Shown here: positions 27,711 through 36,736 of the stretch, one piece after another
Layout of the letters: each line of letters starts with the position of its first letter
How positions within the stretch are numbered: position 1 is the first letter of the stretch
Assembly (NCBI RefSeq): GCF_000372885.1
Contig: NZ_KB889967.1
Location: 3,175,430-3,239,429, forward strand
Direction: 5' to 3'
Source: Methyloversatilis thermotolerans
GTDB taxonomy: Bacteria > Pseudomonadota > Gammaproteobacteria > Burkholderiales > Rhodocyclaceae
DNA length: 64,000 nt
Notes under the pieces: generated by a model
What the model was told of the DNA's origin: nothing
Databases searched by the model: none
The model's input: only the letters and a program-made list of their open reading frames with translations
Program-made: the position numbers and the translations under genes

Positions 27711-28280
27711 GCGGGGGCTTGCCCGCGATTGCAGCCTGGAACGAAGCCTGCGGCGTGCCAATGCCGCATCGCGGCCAGAGGCCGCTCCCACAAGAACTCG
27801 CCCGCACCACAAACGGAGCCGGTGTTTGGTGGGAGCGGGCTTGCCCGCGATTGCGGCCTGGAACGAAGCCTGCGGCGTGCAAATGCCGCATCGTGGCCAG
27901 AGGCCGCTCCCACAAGAACTCGCCCGAACCACAAACGGAGCCGGTGTTTGGTGGGAGCGGGCTTGCCCGCGATTGCAGCCTGGAACGAAGCCCGCGGCGT
28001 GCCAATGCCGCATCGCGGCCAGAGGCCGCTCCCACAAGAACTCGCCCGCACCACAAACGGAGCCGGTGTTTGGTGGGAGCGGGCTTGCCCGCGATTGCGG
28101 CCCGGAACGAAGCCCGCGGCCTTCAAACGCCGCATCGCGGCCAGAGGCCGCCCACAAGAACTCGCCCGAACCACAAACGGAGCCGGTGTTTGGTGGGAGC
28201 GGGCTTGCCCGCGATTGCGGCCTGGAACGAAGCCCGCGGCCTTCAAGCGCCGCATCGCGGCCAGAGGCCGCTCCCACAAG
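27711..28280. repeat. Tandem REP/BIME array, five units
   Basis: Five direct copies of a unit about 121 bases long. Each has two outward-facing palindromes, GTGGGAGCGGGCTTGCCCGC and (on the other strand) GTGGGAGCGGCCTCTGGCCG, separated by a spacer with GGAACGAAGCC and joined by a linker with ACAAACGGAGCCGG. Copies begin near 27717, 27830, 27951, 28073 and 28193. The fourth has a two-base deletion in one palindrome. The first is interrupted on its left by the IS110 element. Open frames through the array are artefacts of the repeat. Confidence 0.93.
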
Positions 28281-28403
28281 AGCGTGCCCCGAACCGCGAC
28301 CGGGGGCTGGGTTCATGTGTTAACCGGTTACCACCCGGCAATGTCCGCTCCTTGGCACGGTATGCATCCGCGCCCGAGATGCGCATACCCGAGGAGGACG
28401 GAC

Positions 28404-28982
28404 ATGAAAGTGAAGAAGATTCTGTTGCTGGCCGGCGACTTCGTAGAGGACTACGAAATCATGGTGCCTTTCCAGGCGCTGCAGGCAGTGGGACATACCG
28501 TGCATGCGGTGTGCCCGGACAAGAAGGCGGGCGAGTCGGTGGCGACTGCCATCCACGACTTCGAAGGCCAGCAGACCTATTCCGAGAAGCGCGGCCACAA
28601 TTTCGCGCTCAATGCGAGCTTCGATGCGGTCAAGCCGGAGGATTACGACGCCCTGGTGATTCCGGGCGGCCGCGCACCGGAATATCTGCGCATGAACGAC
28701 AAGGTGCTGGCCATCGTGCGCCACTTCGCGCTGGCCGACAAACCGATCGCCGCGATCTGCCACGGCGCGCAGTTGCTGGCGGGTGCGAAAGTGCTCGAAG
28801 GGCGTCTGTGCTCGGCCTATCCGGCCTGCCGCGCCGAGGTGGAGCTGGCTGGCGGCCGCTACGCGGAAGTCGCGATCGACGCCGCGGTCACCGACCGCAA
28901 TCTGGTCACCGCACCTGCCTGGCCGGCGCATCCCGCCTGGATCGGCCAGTTCCTGGCTGTGCTCGGCACGCGCATCGAATAG
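28404..28982 (+). CDS. DJ-1/PfpI-family protein
   Basis: A 192-residue class I glutamine-amidotransferase-like protein. Motifs: [19 protein letters not shown] at the N-terminus with the conserved Glu, [16 protein letters not shown], and the nucleophile elbow [13 protein letters not shown]. Homologues are reported as peptidases, glyoxalases or deglycases; which reaction applies is not decided here. GAGGAGG precedes the ATG. It is the first gene after the REP array. Confidence 0.9.
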   Translation: MKVKKILLLAGDFVEDYEIMVPFQALQAVGHTVHAVCPDKKAGESVATAIHDFEGQQTYSEKRGHNFALNASFDAVKPEDYDALVIPGGRAPEYLRMNDKVLAIVRHFALADKPIAAICHGAQLLAGAKVLEGRLCSAYPACRAEVELAGGRYAEVAIDAAVTDRNLVTAPAWPAHPAWIGQFLAVLGTRIE

Positions 28983-28989
28983 GTGCGAT

Positions 28990-29009
28990 GCGGGGCGTTC
29001 GCGCCCCGC
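28990..29009. terminator. Stable hairpin after the PfpI-like gene
   Basis: GCGGGGCG-TTCG-CGCCCCGC forms an eight-base-pair stem with a UUCG loop eight bases past the stop codon. There is no T-tract, so it may end transcription weakly or only protect the mRNA end. Confidence 0.4.
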
Positions 29010-29049
29010 ACCTCACACTGTCTACAATAGGGGCAGGAGGTAAGCCCCC

Positions 29050-29424
29050 ATGTGCCAGATCTTCATTCGCGCCGATTCAGAACTGTATGTGATGCGCAGC
29101 CGCTCCATGCGCTTGCGCGGTGTCGCCACCAGCATACGGCTGGAGAACCAGTTCTGGGACATCCTCGAGGAGATCGGCGCACGCGACGGCCTCACCTTGC
29201 CACGGCTCATTTCCAAACTGTATGACGAGCTGGCCGAGGCCGGCGGCGGCCATCTGCTGCCGGCCAATTTCACCTCCTTCCTGCGCGTGTGCTGTGGCCG
29301 TTACATGGCGCTGCAGCTCGCCGGGGCGATTCCGGCCGACACCCGGGTGGCGATCTCGTCGCTGGACGCGGAACGGGTGCTGGCCGCCGAGCGGCCGCGC
29401 AAGGCGGCCAACCGTGTCGCCTGA
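29050..29424 (+). CDS. Ribbon-helix-helix domain protein
   Basis: A 124-residue protein with RSMRLRGVATSIRLENQFWD and ILEEIGARDGLTLPRLISKL, the arrangement of the RHH_4 family found across proteobacteria. It is probably DNA-binding, but no target is evident. AGGAGG lies nine bases upstream. Its TGA overlaps the ATG of the YgjP-like gene, so the two are likely translated together. Confidence 0.75.
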   Translation: MCQIFIRADSELYVMRSRSMRLRGVATSIRLENQFWDILEEIGARDGLTLPRLISKLYDELAEAGGGHLLPANFTSFLRVCCGRYMALQLAGAIPADTRVAISSLDAERVLAAERPRKAANRVA

Positions 29425-29927
29425 TGCCGCCGCTGAAGTACCTTGCGGCCTATCCGGCCCACATCCAGGAACAGGTGCGCGCACTCATCGCGCGCGATGA
29501 TCTGGCCGGTCATCTCCTGCGGCGCTACCCCGAGCGCCACGCGGTGCGCAGCGATGCCGCGCTGTACGACTACGTGCTCGACTTGAAGAACCGTTATCTG
29601 CGCACCGCGCCGCCGCTCGCCCGCGTGACTTACGACAGCGGTCTCGGGCTGGCCGCACGCGCGCTCGGCACGCACACCACGGTGTCACGCGTGCAGGGCG
29701 CCCGGCTCAAGAGCAAGCGGGAAATCCGCGTCGCCTCCCTGTTCCGCGACGGTCCGCCCGAGTTCCTGAAGATGATCGTGGTGCACGAACTGGCCCACCT
29801 GAAGGTGCGCGATCACGACAAGAGCTTCTACGCGCTGTGTACCCACATGGAGCCGCGCTATCACCAGTACGAATTCGATCTGCGCCTGCATCTGACCTGC
29901 CTCGATCTGTCCGGCGGGACCGCCTGA
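29424..29927 (+). CDS. YgjP-like M48-type metallopeptidase
   Basis: A 167-residue protein with the zinc motif VVHELAHLKVRDHDKSFY (HExxH plus a downstream His-Asp), as in the YgjP/WLM clan. The N-terminal half is basic and lacks a signal peptide, so it should be cytoplasmic. The start at 29424 overlaps the RHH gene stop by one base. Substrate unknown. Confidence 0.82.
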   Translation: MPPLKYLAAYPAHIQEQVRALIARDDLAGHLLRRYPERHAVRSDAALYDYVLDLKNRYLRTAPPLARVTYDSGLGLAARALGTHTTVSRVQGARLKSKREIRVASLFRDGPPEFLKMIVVHELAHLKVRDHDKSFYALCTHMEPRYHQYEFDLRLHLTCLDLSGGTA

Positions 29928-29953
29928 GCGCCGGCCGGCGCTACACTGCGCGC

Positions 29954-30883
29954 ATGCAAACACAGCGCAACAGGACGGTATCCCTTGTGCTCGGCTCGGG
30001 CGGTGCGCGTGGCTTCGCACACATCGGCGTCATCCGCGAGCTGCAGTCGCGCGGCTACGACATCCGCGCGGTATCGGGCTCATCCATGGGCGCGGTGGTG
30101 GGCGGCATTTATGCCGCCGGCGGGCTGGATGCGTACGAAACCTGGGTGACCGGGCTGGCGCAGGGCGACCTGTTCCGCTTGCTCGACTGGACCTTGTCCG
30201 GCGGCGGACCGATACGCGGCGCACTGCTCATGGGCCGGCTGCGCGAACTGGTGGGCGAATGCGACATCGAGCATCTGCCGCTGGACTACACCGCGGTGGC
30301 GGTCGATATCGAACGCGGCCGCGAAGTATGGTTCACCGACGGATCGCTGTTCGAGGCCATGCGCGCCTCGATGGCAGTGCCTTCCATCTTCACCCCGCAC
30401 AGCTACCGCGGCCGCATGCTGGTCGATGGCGGCGTGCTGAATCCGGTCCCGGTGGCACCCACTCAGCGCACGTTGACCGATCTGACGGTGGTGGTCGACC
30501 TGAATGGCGAGGTGGTGGCGTCGGCCGCGTTGCAGAAGGCGGCACCCGACGAAGGTCCGGGGCTGTTCGCGCGGCTGCGCGGATACCTGCCCGGAGGCGG
30601 CGGGGGGGACAACCGGCCGGTGGAAACCGGCATCGCCATGTCGGCCGTGCTCATGCGCTCGCTGGAAACCATGCAGGCGGCGATCACCCGCCAGCATCTG
30701 GCGGCTTTCTGGCCGGACGTCGTGATATCGGTGCCGAAGAACACCTGCGCCTTCCATGAATTCCATCTCGCGACACCGCTCATCGCCATCGGCCGCCAAC
30801 TGGCCGCCGACGCACTGGATGCCTGCGAGCGCAGCCGCGCCAGCAACGGGCACAGCCCGCTGCGCAGCGACCGCGGACAGTGA
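29954..30883 (+). CDS. Patatin-like phospholipase family protein
   Basis: A 309-residue lipid acyl hydrolase candidate. The oxyanion loop LVLGSGGARGFAHIGVI, the nucleophile Ser in AVSGSSMGAVVGGIYA (GxSxG) and the catalytic Asp in MLVDGGVLNPVPV are all present. It lacks a signal peptide and resembles the bacterial RssA-like group. It overlaps the longest possible start of the cupin gene. Confidence 0.92.
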   Translation: MQTQRNRTVSLVLGSGGARGFAHIGVIRELQSRGYDIRAVSGSSMGAVVGGIYAAGGLDAYETWVTGLAQGDLFRLLDWTLSGGGPIRGALLMGRLRELVGECDIEHLPLDYTAVAVDIERGREVWFTDGSLFEAMRASMAVPSIFTPHSYRGRMLVDGGVLNPVPVAPTQRTLTDLTVVVDLNGEVVASAALQKAAPDEGPGLFARLRGYLPGGGGGDNRPVETGIAMSAVLMRSLETMQAAITRQHLAAFWPDVVISVPKNTCAFHEFHLATPLIAIGRQLAADALDACERSRASNGHSPLRSDRGQ

Positions 30884-30909
30884 TCGCCAGCGGCATCAGC
30901 AACGCAACC

Positions 30910-31332
30910 ATGCACACTGCGCTCCCTCTGGCCCTTCTGCTTGCCGCCTTCGCCGCGGTCGCGGATCCCTCGCCGCAAGCGCTGGATCCGGCACTTGCGC
31001 GCTGGTTCGCGCCGCCATCGCTGCCCGGCTTGCGCGCGGCCTGGCTGGCAGGTGACGAGACACTGCCCGGCCCCTATGTGCTGCGCGTGAAGCTGGCCGC
31101 CGGTGGCCGCGTGCCGCCGCATACCCATCCGGACCGCCGCTACACCACGGTGCTGTCCGGCACTCTCCACGTCGGCTTTGGCGACACCATGGACGAGGCG
31201 GCAGCCATCGCGGTGCCGGCCGGCATGCTGTACGAGGCGCCGGCTGGCGTACCGCACTGGGTGTGGGCGCGCGAGGGCGATGTCGAGTACCAGGAGTCGG
31301 GCTCCGGGCCAACCGCAACGCGCATGCGATGA
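30910..31332 (+). CDS. Exported cupin-domain protein
   Basis: About 140 residues with signal peptide MHTALPLALLLAAFAAVADP. The cupin shows PPHTHPDRRYTTVLSGTLHV (metal-binding His pair) and, in motif 2, PAGVPHWVWAREGDVEYQ. It is a small beta-barrel protein of unknown activity. The ATG at 30910 is preferred to a GTG at 30880 since it gives a clean signal sequence. Confidence 0.78.
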   Translation: MHTALPLALLLAAFAAVADPSPQALDPALARWFAPPSLPGLRAAWLAGDETLPGPYVLRVKLAAGGRVPPHTHPDRRYTTVLSGTLHVGFGDTMDEAAAIAVPAGMLYEAPAGVPHWVWAREGDVEYQESGSGPTATRMR

Positions 31333-31363
31333 AAAAAAAAGCCCGGTTCAGGTCGAACCGGGC
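31332..31363 (-). terminator. Intrinsic terminator of the entericidin gene
   Basis: Read on the minus strand, GCCCGGTTC and its complement form a nine-base-pair stem with a five-base loop, followed by nine T residues. It lies about 60 bases past the entericidin stop codon and touches the cupin stop on the other strand. Confidence 0.88.
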
Positions 31364-31423
31364 CATCGCAAGGAGGAGGGAGCAACGGTGAAGCGCCGGC
31401 GCGGGAACCCCGCGTGCGGCCCG

Positions 31424-31567
31424 CTACATCTTGCGCTGCACGTCGCGGGCGGTGTCCTGCACCTTTTCGCCGCCGGCTTCGATGTCCTTGCCGGCACCGG
31501 CAATCGTGTTGCAGCCGGCGAGTGCGAAGCCGGCGCACAGCGTGATGAGTGTGATCAGTTTGCGCAT
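31424..31567 (-). CDS. Entericidin A/B family small lipoprotein
   Basis: A 47-residue lipoprotein. The signal ends in the lipobox ALAGC (Cys 19), followed by NTIAGAGKDIEAGGEKVQDT and a basic tail (ARDVQRKM), the standard entericidin pattern. AGGAG lies upstream of the ATG. Entericidins are stress-induced envelope lipoproteins, the E. coli pair forming an antidote/toxin system; only one copy is seen here. It has its own terminator and is likely co-transcribed from upstream with the periplasmic protein at 31601-31978. Confidence 0.9.
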   Translation of the reverse strand: MRKLITLITLCAGFALAGCNTIAGAGKDIEAGGEKVQDTARDVQRKM

Positions 31568-31600
31568 GAACGAACTCTCCTGGAGGTCGGGTGAGGGATA

Positions 31601-31978
31601 TCAGGTGCGGTTGCGGAGCTGGGCCATGGTGGGCTGGAAATCGCCTTCCTCGTCCACATCGACGGACAGCATGAGTCCGTCCTCCACCGGCTGCAGACGG
31701 TATTCAGGGATGGCCAGACGCAGTCCCGCATCCTGGCCGCGGCTCACGCGAACCATCGCGTAGCGCGCACCGCGCTCGCCGTGGCGTGCGGCCACGGTCT
31801 GTTCAACCACGCCCAGCGTGGCGCCGTCCTCGTCGAATACCTCGCGTCCGTCCAGCGGGGACAAGGCCACGTGCGTCGCATCCGCGCCGCTGTCGATGCG
31901 CCCGGTCTGATAGGCGGCAAACAGCGCAACGGCGGCGAGCGCAACAGCGAGAGTGGTGGTCAGGATACGTCCGGTCAT
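31601..31978 (-). CDS. Conserved membrane-anchored or exported protein, PRC-barrel-like
   Basis: A 125-residue protein, MTGRILTTTLAVALAAVALF giving a signal anchor, then a soluble region VALSPLDGREVFDEDGATLG and RYAMVRVSRGQDAGLRLAIP that resembles a small PRC-barrel-like beta fold. I do not recognise a named family with certainty. It sits 34 bases upstream of the entericidin gene on the same strand. Confidence 0.6.
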   Translation of the reverse strand: MTGRILTTTLAVALAAVALFAAYQTGRIDSGADATHVALSPLDGREVFDEDGATLGVVEQTVAARHGERGARYAMVRVSRGQDAGLRLAIPEYRLQPVEDGLMLSVDVDEEGDFQPTMAQLRNRT

Positions 31979-32088
31979 GATCGGAATCCCCTTCGTCTTG
32001 GCATGGTGGCAGTATTGCGGGCCCGCCCTTTTCCGCCTGTCATCCGCCAACAGCGGCCGGTGTAGGACTGATCCGTCATCGCTTCGCC

Positions 32089-32685
32089 ATGGAGGGCCGC
32101 TTCTTGATCATGCTCATTGCAGGGCTGTGCTGCGTCATCGCAGTCCATGCGCTGCGGCCGCTCGCTCCTGGCCTGCGTGCGCGCGTGATCGAACGTGCCG
32201 GGGCGGGCGCCTGGCACCTGTTGCATTCCAGCGTGTCCTCGCTCGGGCTGGTCCTGGTGGTGGCTGGCTACGCTGCCGTGCGGCGGGAAGGGCCGGTCTG
32301 GCTGTGGCTGCCGCCTGCCGGCGCGGCGCACCTGACCGGGGCCTGCATGCTGCTCAGTTTCATACTGCTGGCGGCGGCCGTGGTGCCGGGCTCACGCATC
32401 GCCCGGCGTGTGCGCCAGCCCCTGGCTGCCGCGGTAGTATGGTGGGCGGCCGGACACCTGTGGGCGAATGGCACGCTGGGTGACCTTCTGCTGTTCGGCA
32501 GCCTGTTGCTGTCCGGGTTGCTGTCCTTCGTGCTGCTGTACCGGCGCGAGACGCCGGAGAAGCGGAAAGGACCGCCGGCCACATCGCGCAGCGACGTCGT
32601 GGTGCTGTCTGTAGGCGTGATCGCCTGGGCGGTGTTCGCGTTCTGGCTGCATCAGCCCCTGATCGGCGTACGACCGTTCATGTGA
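32089..32685 (+). CDS. NnrU-family membrane protein
   Basis: A 198-residue protein with five or six membrane segments. HALRPLAPGLRARVIERAG, WHLLHSSVSSLGLVLVVAGY and ARRVRQPLAAAVVWWAAGHL match the NnrU family, linked in some bacteria to nitric-oxide metabolism and related to isomerases of the NnrU/Z-ISO type. No denitrification gene is nearby. An ATG at 32110 is an alternative start. Confidence 0.82.
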   Translation: MEGRFLIMLIAGLCCVIAVHALRPLAPGLRARVIERAGAGAWHLLHSSVSSLGLVLVVAGYAAVRREGPVWLWLPPAGAAHLTGACMLLSFILLAAAVVPGSRIARRVRQPLAAAVVWWAAGHLWANGTLGDLLLFGSLLLSGLLSFVLLYRRETPEKRKGPPATSRSDVVVLSVGVIAWAVFAFWLHQPLIGVRPFM

Positions 32686-32768
32686 CACCTGCCCAAAAAA
32701 CAGGCAGGGCGCTTGACAGCCGCATGCAGTGGTCGTTTGCCGGCGCTATACATTTTCCGCTCACATGG

Positions 32769-32954
32769 TTGTCCACAGAAGCTGTGGATGAAGCGATCGC
32801 GCCGGGGGGGCGATACCCTGACATCGGCGGCCAGGTGGTGCAGATTATCCATACACGTACAGTTGCTCAAAAATGCAGCAACCCTATTGACTCCTTTAGC
32901 CCGCGCGGCGGGGCGATGAAACCGAGGGCGATTGTCCACAGAAGCTGTGGATAA
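32769..32954. promoter_or_regulatory. Cluster of DnaA-box-like palindromes
   Basis: Two palindromes of 23 bases, 32769-32791 and 32932-32954, differ at one base. Each is TTGTCCACA, a short AGC-type centre and TGTGGAT(A/G)A, that is two DnaA boxes back to back; the right half of the second is a perfect TTATCCACA on the minus strand. A third site TTATCCATA lies between them at 32845-32853. The region spans the gap between the NnrU and helicase genes (32686-33009). No dnaA, dnaN or parAB lies nearby, so a DnaA-titrating or regulatory site fits better than the main origin. Confidence 0.6.
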
Positions 32955-33009
32955 ATCGGCGCGTGAGGGTTCGCTGCAGCGTACGTGTAAGCTCGCGGTT
33001 TTTTCCGGG

Positions 33010-34695
33010 ATGGATGGAAGAGTGGCCAAGGTCGTTCCCGATGGCTGGCGCGAGCTGGCAGGAGGCGATGCCGGCAGCGCCGCGGAGCGCGAGCTGGCGA
33101 CCCTCGCGCTGCTCGAACGCGGCCTGCCATCCGGCTACACGGTCTATCACGGCGTGCACTGGACGCGCCTCGACGACAGCGGCTTTTCCATCTATGGCGA
33201 CATCGATTTCGTCGTGGTGAATGCCGCCGGTGACCTGCTGGCCATCGAACAACGCAGCGGCTTCCTGGAGGAGGGTCCGCAGGGCCTGAGTTCGCGCCGC
33301 CGTGGTCGCAGCCGCAGCGTGGCGATGGGCATCGCGCGCTCGCGCCACGCCCTGCAGTCGCGTCTCGGGCAGCGGCTGGGCGAGACAGCGCCGCGCATCG
33401 AGTACCTGCTCTACTGTCCTGATCACTTCGTGCGGCAGCCGCATGCTGCGGGCCTGGACCCGGAGCGCATCATCGACGCCGCGCTGCGCGACCAGCTTGT
33501 CGCGCGCATACGCGCCGTGTTGCCCGAAGCGGACCCGGCGCCGCGAGCAGCCGAGGTACATCGTTTCCTGCGCGACGAAATCCGTCTCGAACCCGATGTG
33601 TCGGCGCGACTTGGCATGGCGCGCGAGCGCATCACGCGCGTGTCGGGCGGACTCACGCAGTGGGCGCGATCGCTGGATTTCCAGCCCTTCCATCTGCGTG
33701 TCGTCGGTACCGCCGGCTCCGGCAAGACCCAGCTCGCGTTGACCGAATACAGCGCCACGCTCGCGGCGGGCGGTCGGCCGCTGTATGTCTGTTTCAACCG
33801 CCCGCTGGCCGATCATCTTGCGCGCATCGCGCCCGAGGGCGGGCTGGCCTGCACCTTCCATCACCTGTGCGAACGCGTGCTCGCCGCGCATGGCGAGCGG
33901 CCCGACTACGCGCGACCGGATGCCTTCGATGCCCTGATCGCGCGCGCCGCCGAACTGCCGGTGCCGGACGATCTGCGCTTCGATGCGCTCATCGTCGATG
34001 AAGGCCAGGATTTCGCCGCCGAATGGGCCGATCCGCTGTGGCGCCACGCCGATGCGCATGCGCGGCGCATCTGGCTGGAAGACCCGATGCAGAATCTTTA
34101 CGGGCGCACGCCGATTGCCTTGCCGGGCTGGGTCACCTTGCATGCGCACAGCAATTTCCGCAGCCCGCGACCGGTGGTGCGCATGCTGCAGACGCTGATG
34201 GAAGGCGTCATGCCGGGTGTTGAGCGCATCGAGGCGGCGTCTCCCTTCGATGCGGACGACGTGGTGCTGCTGTCGGTCGACGCGGCACACTCGCTGACCC
34301 AGCGCGTCAAGGAAGCGATACGGCTGTGTTTCGCCGCCGGCTTTCACGCGCCGGATGTCGCCATCATCAGCTGGCGCGGCCGCGAACAGTCGGAACTGCT
34401 CAAGCACGACAGGCTGGGCGCCAATGCGCTGCGCAGCTTCACCGGCCAGTACGACCTGCTGGGCCAGCCCGAATACAAGGATGGCGAGGTGCTGATCGAA
34501 TCGGTGTATCGCTTCAAGGGGCAGTCGGCGCCCGCGGTCATCCTCGCCGAGATCGACTTCGACACGCTGGACGAGCGCGTACTGCGCAAGCTGTTCGTCG
34601 GTGCCACGCGGGCGATGATGAAGCTGGTGCTGGTGGCCAGCGACCGTGCGGCGGCGCAGTTGCGCGAACGCCTCGGTCCGCTGCTTGCGTCATGA
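33010..34695 (+). CDS. NERD-domain UvrD/Rep-like helicase
   Basis: About 561 residues from [13 protein letters not shown]. Residues about 15-100 resemble a NERD nuclease-related domain ([20 protein letters not shown] then [20 protein letters not shown]), with Gln-Arg where E-x-K is usual. A superfamily 1 helicase follows: [17 protein letters not shown] (Walker A), [17 protein letters not shown] (motif II), [13 protein letters not shown], and [12 protein letters not shown] with [15 protein letters not shown] (motifs V and VI). Such proteins are linked to DNA repair or defence. Its stop overlaps the cobQ ATG (ATGA), so the two are coupled although unrelated in function. A longer TTG start at 32932 would lie in the DnaA-box palindrome. 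Confidence 0.85.
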   Translation: MDGRVAKVVPDGWRELAGGDAGSAAERELATLALLERGLPSGYTVYHGVHWTRLDDSGFSIYGDIDFVVVNAAGDLLAIEQRSGFLEEGPQGLSSRRRGRSRSVAMGIARSRHALQSRLGQRLGETAPRIEYLLYCPDHFVRQPHAAGLDPERIIDAALRDQLVARIRAVLPEADPAPRAAEVHRFLRDEIRLEPDVSARLGMARERITRVSGGLTQWARSLDFQPFHLRVVGTAGSGKTQLALTEYSATLAAGGRPLYVCFNRPLADHLARIAPEGGLACTFHHLCERVLAAHGERPDYARPDAFDALIARAAELPVPDDLRFDALIVDEGQDFAAEWADPLWRHADAHARRIWLEDPMQNLYGRTPIALPGWVTLHAHSNFRSPRPVVRMLQTLMEGVMPGVERIEAASPFDADDVVLLSVDAAHSLTQRVKEAIRLCFAAGFHAPDVAIISWRGREQSELLKHDRLGANALRSFTGQYDLLGQPEYKDGEVLIESVYRFKGQSAPAVILAEIDFDTLDERVLRKLFVGATRAMMKLVLVASDRAAAQLRERLGPLLAS

Positions 34696-36146
34696 GTCGA
34701 CTGTCCGGGCGCGCGCTCATGGTGCAGGGCACCACCTCCGATGCCGGCAAGAGCACGGTGGCGGCCGGCCTGTGCCGCATCCTGCACCGGCGCGGCGTCG
34801 GCGTTGCGCCGTTCAAGCCGCAGAACATGGCGCTGAACAGCGCGGTCACCGAAGATGGCGGCGAGATCGGCCGCGCCCAGGCGCTGCAGGCGCAGGCCTG
34901 CGGGCTGGCGCCGCACACCGACATGAACCCGGTGCTGCTCAAGCCCAATTCCGATACCGGCTCGCAGGTGATCGTGCAGGGTCGCGCGCTGGCCAATATG
35001 GAAGCGCGTGCCTACCACGACTACAAGCGCATCGCGATGGATGCGGTCATGCAGTCCTGGCAGCGACTCACCGCGCAGTACGACTTCGTCGTGGTCGAGG
35101 GCGCCGGCAGCCCGGCGGAAATCAATCTGCGCGACCGTGACATCGCCAATATGGGTTTCGCGCTGCCGACCGGCTGCCCGGTGGTCATCGTCGCCGACAT
35201 CGACCGTGGCGGCGTGTTCGCGCATCTGGTCGGCACGCTGGATTGCCTGTCGGACGAGGAACGGGCACTGGTGCGCGGCTTCATCATCAACCGTTTTCGT
35301 GGTGACCGCGCGCTGCTGCGCGGCGGCGAGGACTGGCTGGAACGGCGTACCGGCCTGCCGGTATTTGGCGTGCTGCCGATGCTGAAGGACTTGCACCTGG
35401 ATGCCGAGGACGCGCTGCGCACCGAACAGTCCGGCGGCGACGGGCAACGCTTGCGCGTCGCAGTGCCGGTGTTTCCGCGCATCAGCAATCACACCGATTT
35501 CGACGCGCTGCGCGCGCATCCTCAGGTCGACCTCCAGTTCGCGCCGCTGTCGCGAGCGCTGCCGGCCTGCGACCTCGTCATCCTGCCGGGCAGCAAGAGC
35601 GTGCAGGCCGACCTGACCGCGCTGCGCGCCGCTGGCTGGGACGCGCAGATCGCGCGCCACCTGCGTTACGGCGGCCGTGTGCTCGGCATCTGCGGCGGCA
35701 TGCAGATGATGGGCCGCGTGCTGCACGATCCGCTGGGTCTGGAAGGTGCGCCAGGCAGCGTGCCGGGGCTGGGACTGTTGGACTACGCCAGCACGCTGGC
35801 GCCGGACAAGCTGTTGCGGGTCACGCGCGGACGGCTGCTGCCCGGCGGCGAGCCGGTGCGCGGCTATGAAATACACATGGGCGTGAGCGAGGGCCCGGCG
35901 CTGGCGCAAGCGGCGCTCGAACTGGAACACGGCCCGGATGGCGCGCGATCGGACGACGGACAGTTGCTGGCTACCTATCTGCACGGCCTGTTCGACACGC
36001 CGGAGGCCTGTCGCGCGCTGCTCGCCTGGGCCGGCCTGGACAGTCCGCTCACCGTAGACCTGCAGGCCCTGCGCGAAGCCAGTCTGGACCGGCTGGCCGA
36101 CTGCATGGCGGCCGAAATCGACATCGACCGTCTGTGCGGTCTGTAG
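34692..36146 (+). CDS. cobQ: Cobyric acid synthase
   Basis: A 484-residue glutamine-dependent amidotransferase that amidates adenosylcobyrinic acid a,c-diamide at positions b, d, e and g. The N-terminal dethiobiotin-synthetase-like domain has [18 protein letters not shown] (P-loop) and [25 protein letters not shown] and [20 protein letters not shown] follow. The C-terminal glutaminase domain has [13 protein letters not shown] with the Cys and [10 protein letters not shown] with the His. First B12 gene of the locus, but outside the riboswitch operon. Confidence 0.96.
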   Translation: MSRLSGRALMVQGTTSDAGKSTVAAGLCRILHRRGVGVAPFKPQNMALNSAVTEDGGEIGRAQALQAQACGLAPHTDMNPVLLKPNSDTGSQVIVQGRALANMEARAYHDYKRIAMDAVMQSWQRLTAQYDFVVVEGAGSPAEINLRDRDIANMGFALPTGCPVVIVADIDRGGVFAHLVGTLDCLSDEERALVRGFIINRFRGDRALLRGGEDWLERRTGLPVFGVLPMLKDLHLDAEDALRTEQSGGDGQRLRVAVPVFPRISNHTDFDALRAHPQVDLQFAPLSRALPACDLVILPGSKSVQADLTALRAAGWDAQIARHLRYGGRVLGICGGMQMMGRVLHDPLGLEGAPGSVPGLGLLDYASTLAPDKLLRVTRGRLLPGGEPVRGYEIHMGVSEGPALAQAALELEHGPDGARSDDGQLLATYLHGLFDTPEACRALLAWAGLDSPLTVDLQALREASLDRLADCMAAEIDIDRLCGL

Positions 36147-36166
36147 GCCGACCGCAGCCCGGCTTT

Positions 36167-36330
36167 GTGGGAGCGGGCTTGCCCGCGATTGCAGTCTGGA
36201 ACGAAGCCTGCGGCGTGCCAATGCCGCATCGCGGCCAGAGGCCGCTCCCACAAGAACTCGCCCGCACCACAAACGGAGCCGGTGTTTGGTGGGAGCGGGC
36301 TTGCCCGCGATGCACCCTCGAACGAAGCCT
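36167..36330. repeat. REP/BIME unit, one full and one partial copy
   Basis: The same repeat as at 27711-28280: TTGTGGGAGCGGGCTTGCCC starts just before 36167, its partner palindrome ends near 36250, and a second copy of the first palindrome lies at 36290-36311 before the similarity fades. It occupies the gap between cobQ and the riboswitch. Confidence 0.9.
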
Positions 36331-36414
36331 GCGCCCGCCGTGCGTCCGTCGGTCGGATTTGGGCGCGGCCGGGTGTGGTGGTATCGTGCGCGCCTGTTCC
36401 GCCATGGCGGAACG

Positions 36415-36612
36415 CGTGCAGGGTGCTTCCGGCGCAGGCCGGAAGTTAAACGGGAAGCAGGTGAGCGGATCCTTCGCAATGCCTGCGCTGCCCCCGCAAC
36501 GGTAAGTGGTCAGGACGTGCCGGATGCCACTGGGCTCTTTGCCCGGGAAGGCGGTACATCCGTGGTCGACATCGACCGCAGCCACGAGCCCGGATACCGG
36601 CCTTGCGTGCTG
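36415..36612 (+). ncRNA. Cobalamin riboswitch
   Basis: Conserved pieces in order: GGTGCTTCCGG and GGAAGTTAAACGGGAAGC near 36423-36458, the core GCTGCCCCCGCAACGGTAAG (36487-36506), GCCACTG (36536) and the B12 box GAGCCCGGATACCGGCC (36586-36602). It ends about 125 bases before the btuB ATG. AdoCbl binding normally sequesters the ribosome site or favours termination, so the downstream btuB-cob genes should be repressed by B12. Confidence 0.92.
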
Positions 36613-36736
36613 AGCGGTCATGCCCGGGGTGTGGCATCGTCACCGGGCCTTGCTGCCTGTGTGTCTTCCCCGGTCATGGCTTCATGACACGGCTGTCGTT
36701 CGGGGACGGGCGACGGCACAGGGAGCACGACAACAC

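Noticed and set aside
27711-28280. CRISPR array
   Set aside because: Units are about 121 bases with near-identical spacers and palindromic REP motifs, and no cas genes lie nearby.
27593-29092. Long open frames through the REP array
   Set aside because: They translate the repeat unit over and over ([11 protein letters not shown]-type repeats) and end inside other genes; they are artefacts of a repeat without stops.
32686-33009. Main chromosomal replication origin
   Set aside because: DnaA boxes are present, but there is no AT-rich unwinding stretch and no dnaA, dnaN, gidA or parAB gene nearby.
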